Positions 12,301 through 24,300 of a stretch of 64,000 nt of DNA are shown in pieces (the stretch's first letter is position 1; each line of letters opens with the position of its first letter). The notes below the pieces were generated by a model. The model saw only the letters and a program-made list of their open reading frames with translations, was not told the DNA's origin and did no database searches. This DNA comes from Branchiostoma floridae (lineage: Eukaryota; Chordata; Leptocardii; Amphioxiformes; Branchiostomatidae). Location of the stretch: the NCBI RefSeq assembly GCF_000003815.2, contig NC_049990.1, positions 20,256,218 to 20,320,217 of the forward strand, written 5' to 3'. Made by a program: the position numbers and the translations under genes.

Positions 12301-15300
12301 CTGTTATAAAGTTGTTGTTTTTTCTCATGCGCAATACTGTAGCCCAGTGTAGAGTGAGCCTAATGGTATAATAGTATGTATACATTGTTACATAGACACA
12401 ATACTGTAGGGTGGGCCTTATAGTATACAATGTAGTATTGTGCACCAGTATCTTGACAAAAGACTACAGGGAAAACATTCTGCATTGTCTTAAAGATTTT
12501 GTCATTCTAGTTTTAACTATTCATTAGTTAATGTTGGGTTTGTAAACAAATGCTGTATACTGGAACTGTCTTTTGGTGCCATCATCTTATGTTTTTACAT
12601 GTACCATCCAGGTTGAACACAAATATTGGCCTGTATGATGCCTTGAAAAGACTGCTACATGATGAGACAGCTATGGCATCCATGGATGAGGAATCCAGGT
12701 AAGTACAGTGGATTTTAGAATTTTTGCAATGATCTGACCACCATGAATGCTTCTCCATTGTGTTTGTTTGTATTGCATAGCTGGTAAAGTGCCTCATTTT
12801 GTAACACACCAGGTTTGTACTGAACAGTACAAGCTGCATATCTTGAGAGATTTATTTGATCCACTCACACCAGGAAGGGGCCCTACTATTTAACGTCCTA
12901 TCCGAGGGACGTCCCTACCGAAAGGTTGGCACTCATTTACATGTACACCTTAGTTGAGTGAGGAAATTGCCCTAAAATACCTTACCCAAGTCTTTGACTG
13001 AACAGCTCCAGTCTTTGTCAAGGAATGACGAATCCACTGCTTCTGTGACAACACGTTATGTAGATAGAACACGTGACTGGATGAGCAGTTGATCATAAGT
13101 TGCAGGAAGTCTATGGCACCCACCATCTCGATCTGTTACTAGTAAGAACCCCCTTATGGAGCCTTAGTTACAACCATCCCCTAACAGAGATGGTGGGTGC
13201 AATAGACTTTCTGCAACTTATGATCCACTGCTCAGTCGAAAATTTAAATTTGGTTTCATGTTAGAAATTTAGTTAAACTTTTCTAGAACATTGGGAGTGT
13301 CAGGAATTCAAACTCTGTACCTTCATCATGTTCTGAGTTGGCAACCCTAACCCCATAGCCACCGTGCCTCCTATGGTATTCAGGGCTCGAAATTCATTTT
13401 AGGGATTAGGTGCACTGGTGCACCCAGCTTGAAAAATTGGGTGCACCAAAAAATTTTTTGGTGCACTGCTTAAATTTTAGTAATAACCTAATAATAAAAC
13501 TTAGTTACAAGCTATCAAATTTTTAAACAAATACCATGACAGACATTTTTATTATCTTTCTAACACTTATGTCAAAAATATGATGTATACTAGTATACTT
13601 TGATATCTTTACAAACATAAACGTAAGAAAATATTTGGGTGCACCCTGTGCAACCACAGAAAATAATTGGGTGCACAGCTCCAATTTTGGGTGCACCTGG
13701 GTGCACATGCACCCAGTATTTTGAGCCCTGGTATTTCAATGTGTGTACAGACAAATGTGTATAAACAAGCTGTTTTCTTTTCTGCAGACGAGTGGCCGAG
13801 TTGTTTATGTTTGATTTTGAGATCAGCGGGATCCATCTTCCCGACTTACAGCGTGAGATGGCGGTACGGTTGAACGAAGACATTCTAACACTGGGCAGTG
13901 ATTTCAGTAAGGGGGTCAACACTCCTAACGCAGTCCCCAAGTCTGTACTGCCAGACCATCTCAAGTACTGGTCAGTAGCTTTCTGTCTGTCTCTTTGTCT
14001 CTATATCCGTGTTGCACAGCTAAGGGTTTTTCACAGCATAGCGGTATCTTAGTGCAGCAAAGCCATGTAGTAAACCATATGCAGGTTTGAGCAATTGTTT
14101 ATTTTAGCACAATAACAAGCTACATGTACCCCTAGCTGCTTTTTAAAACCTGGTAATACTATACAAACCCTACACTACAAGGAAGGACACTAGTGGGTAC
14201 AGACACTACAGGCATACGGACACTACTTTGTACGGACACTACAGGGGTACTGACGATACAATAAGAAAGTATGAGGTTGTTAAAAAAACAAATAAATAAA
14301 TGAGGTTTTTAAACTCTATTGTTACCAATGATTTACAGTTATAAGAATGAATATTGATTTGGTGTTTGTTTTCCTCCTTCTAGTTTTACAGTGGACGGAG
14401 ACAAGGTCATAGTCCAGAACATGCATTCTGATTCAGGGAGCGATGCTGTAAGTATTCATCAAACATTTCTGACTCAGCAAGGAAGTTGGTCATTTCTTGC
14501 ACTTTGTAAATAATCTAGATTCAAATTTAACGATGATATCATTTCTGGATGTTGTGATTTCTTTTTCATAACCATTAAGGTCCTACCTGCTTATATTTTT
14601 ATGCCTATCAGAATATATAAAAAACATATAAAAATTATGCCTATTTTTATTCTTCAGATCTTCCTCAGAGCTTATGACTGGAGCACGGCATCTTGCCACT
14701 TGCCACATGTAGCCAATGTAGGTGTTCTCATCACAAAAGGGCCACCTACATCTGGTAAGATGTGGCAACGAGAAGCAGCACTCCAGTCAGAAGCTCAGAG
14801 GAAGATGTCTGATGGACATCAAAGCATTTATTAAGTATAGATGAGACTCTACTGCAGGGCTCTAGCCAGCGCCCGTTTTTCCGTCAATTGCCGGAAATTT
14901 GCTGCGTGTGACGGAAAACTTTTAAAACCAATCCGTCAACCTTGACGGACAAAAAATCTGATGAAAGCTCCTTGGTGGAAGCTACAGGCGGCTTGGGGAC
15001 GCCGTGCACGGCTGTAAAAGCCACACACTGTTTGTTTTGATATTGTTATGATTGTTGATACTGTGTGTCGGCACCCGTTTGCATTTGATAATCTCATTAA
15101 AACCGGTTTTTCGAGGTCTCAGTTCAGTCTCGCTAACTCCTGGAATAGTGTTTTCTCGACAATGGGAATTGGCTGGCGGAAAAAAATTTTGAGCTGGCTA
15201 GAGCCCTGCTCTACTGGTTGTGAAAAAGACTCCAATATCCTAAATTAACACCCTCCGGTTTAATTTGGGAATTCCATTATTATTTGGGAGTGACCTCCCA

Positions 15301-18300
15301 GATCTCAGCAACCGTACACCCAGATGGGCTGATATCGCAATCTGAAAGTATAAATGATGTAAGAAATATGTAGCAGCCAATAACGACCCCCTGGGAATTA
15401 ATCTAAATTGGCATAACTGTACATAATTATGCATAACTATGCATAATTATGCATAACTTTTGAGGGTTATGCATAATTATGCATAAGGTTCCAAGAGTTA
15501 TGCATAATCATCCATAAGGTTCCAAGGTTTATGCATAACTATGCTGTTAAAAAGGGTTAGCATAAGGNNNNNNNNNNNNNNNNNNNNNNNNNNNNNNNNN
15601 NNNNNNNNNNNNNNNNNNNNNNNNNNNNNNNNNNNNNNNNNNNNNNNNNNNNNNNNNNNNNNNNNNNATTATGCATAATAATCGATAAGGTTCCAAGGTT
15701 TACGCATAAGTATGCTTGTTAAAAGGGTTATGCATAAGGGTTCTGATGATTATGCATAATTCTTGGAACCTTATGCATAATTATGCATAACCATTGGAAA
15801 CTTATGCATAATTATGCATAACCCTCAAAAGTTATCCATAATTATGCATAATTATGTACAGTTATGCCAATTTAGATTAATCCCTAGGGGGTCGTTATTG
15901 GTTGCTACGTATTTCTTACATCTTTTATACTTACAGCTTACGATATCAGCCCATCTGGGTGTACAGTTGCTGAGATCTGGGAGGTCACTCCCAAATAATA
16001 ATGGAATTCCCAAATTAAATCGGAGGGTGTTAATTGTACTTACTGGTAGTCTGTCTACACCAACTCTGCTGTCCGGGCTGTAACTGGCCACTAGGGAGCC
16101 AGCAGATGTTGGACGGAATGCTATAAGCAAGATGTAAACAGGCTAAAGTTGTACCAACCTGTTGAAATTATTTGAGAAAAAAAAGAAAGTTCTGTTTCTG
16201 TTCTTCTGTATGACAGATCCGTGAAGCAGCCTATAAGCTGTACCTTCACCCCAACCCTCAGCAGGAGAGAGTGTTAGAGACTCTCCTCACAGCCAGGAAC
16301 AAGCTGGCACAGCTCGTCGGGTATCCTACCTTCGCTCATAGGACTCTCAAAGGGACCATGGCTAGAGATCCAGGTAGAGAAAGAGCTATAGGATCAAACT
16401 GTTAAATTCACAACTAAGTCCTGAAAATCCTTTTTAGCTGTTTTAGAGATGGTGATTTCTGCAATGCTGCATTGTTCGCTGTTGATGTCATCAGTTCTTC
16501 TCATCTTTGCCGCTGGCAACAATTTTACTGTTGACTTGAAAATTCAAGCATACTGGTACTGCTTCTCTGATTAGCACTCAGCACTTATGGTTAAGAGTAT
16601 GAAGGCAGACAAACTATAGCTTCATGTTGTAGTATCATCTGTCCTTGTACATCTGTGCGGCCCTACAGTAGCGCTATGGAACCTACCCTGAACACCATAT
16701 TGTGTGGGAAAAACCTAGTACTTAAAAGTTTAATGAATGTGTCGCTCAAGCCTATCTTAAAAATTTTACACAATCTCTTGCTGGCTGGGCTTGATGACCT
16801 CTTCTCTTGTGGGCGGCAACTGTCGAGCCAGCTACCAGGAGCACACTTTAGACAGGCTAGTGACACTCTGGCTGCATGTACAATTCTGTGATTTGATAAA
16901 AGATGACATCCATAGAATACTATCAGCTAACGAGTTAACCTCGTTCTTCTCCACATTTCCCAGAAACAGTCATGAGTTTTCTGAAGGCTACAGGAGAAGG
17001 TCTGATCCACAGGACCATGGAGGAGTTCAGCCTGATGAGGCAGTACAAGGCTAAACACAGCCCCAGTAACCCCAACCTGTACCCCTGGGACCCACCCTAC
17101 TACAGTGCCTTCATCAAGGCAGATAGGTCTGTTTTACTATTACTGTCTATTATAGTAAAATACTAGCCTGATGAGGGAGTACAAGGCTAAACACAGCCCC
17201 AGTAACCCCAACCTGTACCCCTGGGACCCTCCCTACTACAGTGCCTTCATCAAGGCAGATAGGTCTGTTTTACTATTACTGTCTATTGTAGTAAAATACT
17301 AGCCTGATGAGGGAGTACAAGGCTAAACACAGCCCCAGTAACCCTAACCTGTACCCCTGGGACCCACCCTACTACAGTGCCTTAATCAAGGCAGATAGGT
17401 CTGTTTTACTATTACTGTCTATTGTAGTAAAATACTAGCCTGATGAGGGAGTACAAGGCTAAACACAGCCCCAGTAACCCTAACCTGTACCCCTGGGACC
17501 CACCCTACTACAGTGCCTTCATCAAGGCAGATAGGTCTGTTTTACTAATTACTGTCTATTATAGTAAAATACTAGCCTGATGAGGGAGTACAAGGCTAAA
17601 CACAACCCCAGTAACCCTAACCTGTACCCCTGGGACCCACCCTACTACAGTGCCTTCATCAAGGCAGATAGGTCTGTTTTACTATAATTACTATCTATTA
17701 TAGATACTGTAAATGCATTTAAGTTTGCGGGGATTCAATTTTGCAATAGCAGGAAAATTGAGTTTTCCCGGGGTTTTAAGTTGGCGGTAGCGCCGTAGAC
17801 CGTAGCTACATAATATAGGGATATTTAAATATTCGCGGTGAAGTGGCCACTGCAAAAAGCGTGAACATAAAACTACCACGAACAATTCTGCATTTACAGT
17901 AATTGGAGGCATGGTTTGGCTCATTGGTGTGCATCCAGTTACATGTATATTAGAGTTGCAGCATTTAAGGTGGAAGTGTACAATAGAATCCTTGAATCAT
18001 TGCATGGAAGCATGATTTTTCTCATCGTTGTTACCCCGTGAAAACACAGGTGTTGTAAACAGATGATGTGTAAGTTTGTCTTGAACTGTTGGTGTCCACA
18101 GATATGTGAATATAAGAGTGGCAGCAGGTAAGATGGAAGACTTAGTGGTGTGATGGGATACTTAGGGAATTGGAAGCATGTTTGGCTCATTTGGCACATT
18201 TTAAATTGATTCATTCAAATGTTGGGAAATTTTTTGCAAACTACAAGAAAGAAGCTTTAAAGTCTGATTTTCAAGGATTAAAAGCAAGTTCTGCAATTTT

Positions 18301-21300
18301 GATAGAGCAGACTGGCCTAGAGCTAGTCAGCACGTTTGTAAACTTCACAGTACGTAGCTCATAACTCATAATATGTCATATGAAGATTTGTGAATGTGTT
18401 GTAGGAACACATTTTCAGGGTCTTCAGTTGCTGCGCATGTAGATCTGTGGTGGTTAATGTTTCCTTTGATAGGGAATGGATATTAATCATAATGAATTGT
18501 TTTTTTCTAATTCAGGTTCAAGATAGATCCTACTGAGTATGCCCCTTACTTTTCCCTGGGGGCCTGCATGGAGGGTCTGAACTGCCTCTTTAGTCAACTC
18601 TACAGGATCTCCCTACAACCCCAGGAGACCCACAATGGAGAAATCTGGGACTCGGAGGTCAAGAAACTGGTCAGTTCCTATTGAAACCTTAAACTCTTCA
18701 GTTTCTGTAGTCTTATTTGTATTTGACAAAGCTAGATTAAGTTTTTGCATCCACAACAACACTGAACTTTAAGTTTCTTTACTTGCAGGTTTTGCTACAT
18801 TTTTCCTCAAAAATCAGAATGTGTATGCTACATGTATTGATACATAATATGTGTCGATATATATGAATATTATATTTCCCAGGCTGTGATACATGAAACA
18901 GAAGGCATCTTGGGATATATCTACTGTGACTTCTTTCAAAGGCCAGGAAAGCCCCAGCATGTAAGTACAACATTATTGATAATAATTGTTAATTATTGTA
19001 AAAAGTTAACTTGAAATTAAAGAATTGAATTACATGTATTTGATTTATCAAGTAAACAATTTTTCGGAAATTCAATGTGATATGTTGTTTGTATTCATTT
19101 GTCGTATTATTTCAACCCCCCTTTACATGCTTGTGTTCCATTGTATCTCATAGGACTGTCATTTCACCATCAGGGGAGGACGACAGCTAGATAATGGGGA
19201 CTACCAGGTAGGTTTCATTTGTTTTCTTTATTCAGGTCTACCAACCATACATAAGATTTACATTTCTTTCTCATTGGTGGGACTAAAGCTTGTTCTATAG
19301 TTTCAAGATACCTCTACAACAATCTCTTTTCCTGCAAACTCCTTCAACTGATTTAAGTGAAACTGATTACAAAAAAATAGCAGTAAGCTAGTCATCCCAA
19401 TCTATGAATTTGTTTTGCATCATCATCTAAAATATTCATGTATATTTGACTGAAATGTGCCTGTACAGTGAATTGTATTTTTGTTCTTAATCTTCAGATT
19501 CCAGTAGTGGTGCTCATGCTTCACTATCCGTAAGTATCAGATGCCCTAGTAGTATGCGATGTTGCTTTTGTACACATTTTGGAGGAGGAATTTCATGTGG
19601 CCTGTTTTGTGCTACACAAAACCTCTGCTTTTCTGTTTGGTTTTGACATCATGTTGTCCTTTTCTCAGACCTCCTACAATGACCAAACCAACACTGCTGA
19701 CACCAGGGGTAAGGGAGTTCTTTTGATTATTCTTTTGTTTTTCGTATGATTTGATTTGTCTTACCTAGTCTCAAACATATTTCAGTTTAACTACTAAATA
19801 TGCGTTTAAAGGGGCATTCCACTCCAGAAGGGAGTCTTGTTTTACAATTGATAATGTGTCAATGAATACATAATCAGCCGAATTCACCTTGGGATGAATT
19901 GCGCAATGTGTGTTTTGTAAAACAATATGACACTCAATAAACCCATGCATTCCCTATACGCATAGACACTTTGCTTATCGTGCATATTTTCGGAATGAAT
20001 AAGGTTCGCTGAGCACACCGAGAAAGCAAATTGCTCATAAGATAGCAAAGAATACAAGAACAAGACGAGATTTCTAAGCGAACCTGAAATTAGTTTTGTA
20101 ACCGTACCTAAAAGTTTTGCATTGTATTCAGCCATAGGATTAATTCAATTAGAGGGTACTCTGGGAGTTTAGTAGAAGACTGAATGCTTTTGAGGCACGT
20201 GGAGCAACTGGGTACTTGATCGTATAATGTGAAGTAGTATGCATATATTACTTCCTAAAATTGATATCTATCGGAAAATAACACTCCCGTGTGGAGTGGA
20301 ATGCCCCTTTAACACTTTCTTGTCACCTGTTTTCAGATGATGGAAAATCTCTTCCATGAAATGGGACATGCCATGCATTGTGAGTGGAAGAAAATTTCTT
20401 TTCATTTCCTTTTTCTTGGTTTCATTTCTGTAGACTATATGTTCGGAATGTTTAATTAGTTTTGTTTATTTCTGCTAATGATGTTTTTGTTGTGCAGCTA
20501 TGCTTGCAAGAACAAGGTATCAACATGTCACAGGTAAGTCACTTTTTTTTCTATTGTTTGTCCATAAAAATCAATTTTGGACACGTCAAATTTGCATTGA
20601 TAGCTCTTGTACTTGAAGGCATGACTACTGTAATTCACTTTGTCTTCTCGGTACCAAACTTGCATGAGCTGAAAAAATTAAATTTGTTCTCGGAACCAAA
20701 TGTTCACTGTGGTGGCAGGTGTGCATTTAAAAAAGTCTCTTGCTAGCATATTATTTGTTATCAGTAATGATAACTTCACGTTAGTCATCACCGTAAAAAA
20801 CGTGAACATGAAAGTACATTGAAAAAATCAGGAATTACAGTATTTCTTGGTCTTTCCAGAGCTGGTAATACATGTTATAGTAGTTATTCACTCTCTTTTT
20901 TTGTAGGCACCAGATGTTCCACAGACTTTGCAGAGGTCCCCTCAGTTCTGATGGAGTACTTTGCCTCAGACTACAGGGTAACAGAATCTCTTCTTAACAT
21001 ATACAATCTCCTCTTAACATATTGATATTTAAAAGCTAATGTTTATATTTTCATAAAGTTGATCTCTTGTTGGAAAGTTTGGTTGATTACAACTAGGTAA
21101 CTGTGACCTTGTGTCTTTTTGTACAGGTGTTGTCACAATTTGCCAGGCATTATCAAACAGATGAGGTGAGATTCCTCATTACTTTGTTTCTTGCAAAGCT
21201 GTAAATTTTTACAAGAAGATATGGATACTGTAAATGCATTTAAGTTTGCAGGGATTTGATTTCGCGGTAGCAGGAAAAGGGACTTTTCACGGTGGTTTTA

Positions 21301-24300
21301 AGTTCGCGGTAGTACCATGTACTGTAGTCTCTAACTGCCATTGAAAAATGTTCGCGGTGGTTTCGAATTTGCGTTGAAGTGGCCACCACAAAAACCGCGA
21401 ACATAAAACCACTGCGAACATTTCTGCATTTACAGTAACCTGTTGTGAGAATTTTATGGTGTTTTTTGTCGTGGATAGCAAAGTTCTTGGCATACAAACA
21501 AATGTTTTTACCCTAGTTTTCAGTGACTATTGTCACCTTCCTCAGGGTAATACTGAATGACTGGTTCTATTTTGCACTGCAGCTAGGTGTCACTTTTTGA
21601 AGAACACAGTTGCAAACATGACTGTGTTTAGGCTTGCAATTGGTAAAACCACAAAGGAATTTGTAAGTAAGGGACTTGCCAACCCAAAGTTAACTACTGA
21701 CAGATGACTTTGTCTAATCTTCTCAGACACTACCTGAAGACATGCTAAGGAAGCTGTGTGAGTCCAAGAAGTTGTTCCAGGCTTCTGTAAGTCATTGTAC
21801 CTAATACGTTATATCATAGACACTCCTGAAAGTACAATAGATAAAAGTTTGCGGCACACAGGACATGTAGAAGATGAAGTGCACTTCACTGTCGATTGCG
21901 ATATGTAATGCGAATGATAGAAATACTCTATTTAGTTATATAGAAAGTAGATTCCCTCATTTTAGACACATGAGTAGCACTGACAAGTTTATATTTCTCA
22001 TGTGTTTTGACAAACCGACAATAGCGAAACCCATACAGTCCTACATTTTCACTATTACCAAGAAGCGAGAAGAAGCCGAACTTTTGTGTTAGACTAGATT
22101 TGTGACACCTTTATATGTATATATCCTGACTTGTTGTGACCTGTACTTAGCTCGGTTGGGCAAAATTGTACAATAAAGGTCTTCATTCATTCATTCATTA
22201 TATATGTGCCGGATATGTCCAGGTTTGGCAGTTTAAGGGTTAAGGATGTCTTGCCTGCAGTTCAGCATATTTGTCGTTATTCTCTTGAGAAGGATTGCCT
22301 TTAAGGCTAGTTGGCTACAATTACTTTTTTCTTCTTTGCAATCCTAATTTTTGTTACACACAACTCAACCCTGCCCCCTTTCCCTCCCCTCAGGAACTGC
22401 AGCAGCAGGTTCTGTATGCCATAGTGGACCAGGTGTATCATGGGAAACATCCTCTGGGGAAGGTAGGTGTTTTTGAATGATAGTAGAATGCATATTTTTT
22501 TTCAACAAATTCTTTCATTTTGAAGTTCCATTCAGATATACTCAATAAAGATTGATACATGTATTATAGAATAAATGCTATATTCCTGGTTTGCACAATG
22601 CCTAGATTATTTAGCAGAACATGTTGATTAATATGTGCTTTTTATATTTTTCCCCTGCTATACAGAGCACTACGGAAATTTTTGCTGAGTTGCAAAACAA
22701 GTACTATGGGCTGCCACATGTTCAAGGGACAGTATGTATTTGTTGATTTATTCAGTTACTTGACAAGCACATTTTAAGGATGTAAGGCTGTTTGGTAGTA
22801 GTCTGTATTCCTCAGTTTTATAAAAGAAGAAAGAGAAGACCTTTATTGTACAGTTTTGCCCAACCGAGCTAAGTACAGGTCACAACAAGTCTAAACATTT
22901 TTTTTTTTATAATAATTTATACATATAAAAGTATCACAAATCTTATCTTCTCGCTTCTTGGTAATGGTGAAAATGTAGGACTGTATGGGTTTTAGCTATG
23001 GTCGGTTTGTCAAAACGCATGAGGAATATAATCTTGTCAGTGCTACTCATGTGTCTAAAATGAGGGAATCTACTTTCTATGTAACTAAATAGAATATTTC
23101 TATCATGCATGGCATACATGTCGCAATCAACAGTGAAGTGCACTTCACCTTCTACCATGTTATCCCCCAACAGTACTAGTGTTGCCTGCTTGGTAGCGAC
23201 CCTGTCTCTAGAACTAGAAGCCATGAGTTTGGCTCTAGCTGTGTCACTCACCAGTTATGCACACTACCAGAAAGGATTTCAGTCCTCAAGACGGGACATT
23301 TGGCTTTGCTCCACTAGTTCATTGTGCCTTCAAAAAGAGCTAGGAGAAGCTTCCCTGGTACAATAAACCTGTAAATATGTAGCATCTGTCGTTCTTGTCA
23401 TAACGAGGAAAGGTCTTCATTGAGCTAAATTGGTTTAAGATCACTGTCACTTTCATCTGTACCCTGTGTGATCTTGTATCAGGCCTGGCAGCTGAGGTTC
23501 AACCACCTTGTGGGTTATGGTGCCAAGTACTACTCCTACATCATGTCCAGGGCTGTGGCCTCCAGACTCTGGCATCAGTGCTTCAAGGACGACCCTTTCA
23601 GTGGGTAAGTGTTGGAGCAGGGTGTTGTCGGTCGCTGGAATAGACTTTTGACACAAGTATATTGGGTTACCTTTGCGGTGGGAGGGTGCAAAATGCTGTA
23701 CAAATGGTTGTACTGCAAACTGATGATTACTTGCTTGGTACTAGCCACAGCATGCTGTTTGTGTTGCAACAAAAGGTGCATATTTAATTTCATGGAATGA
23801 TATGACCACCTCTAAATAAGAACAACCTGGCTAATGATGTGACCACTTTTTGGTGGTTCTAAGGATCGTCGTTTTCGAATTCCCTAGTGACACAAGCATT
23901 CAGAATCCTGTCTATAGTAACCACCTGTCCACATAGACCAGGTTTTACTAGTCCTGAGCCTTCTTGGTCAGTTTTAACTATACAGTAATGTATGGCCATT
24001 AGACAGTTACTTATAATCTACACTACATGATACTGATATACGTCATTGAGAAAAGTAGCATTTCATCCATGTTAGAATCTGTTGGAAAATTCAACCATTA
24101 AATCAAATGTTTATAACCACATGATATTTAGGTTGATGCTAGTAACCACATGATATTTAGGTTGATGCTAGTTTTGGCAGGCATACTTTGCCTGTTATAC
24201 ATTTTATTTGAGTCTGTGAAATGTAGAAGTGAAGTTTAAAAATGATACCCCTTATACATATCTAATATTGTGACTTGTGTTGTACAGCACTATGGGTGAA

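Noticed and set aside
13590-13964. 124-codon minus-strand ORF overlapping MIPEP exon 5
   Set aside because: It is antisense to a confirmed coding exon and continues into a gggtgcacc-rich MITE.
15240-16083. Two ORFs (one per strand) encoding the same residues, [19 protein letters not shown]..
   Set aside because: They are the two arms of a foldback transposon, and the identity follows from the inverted repeat. No transposase similarity.
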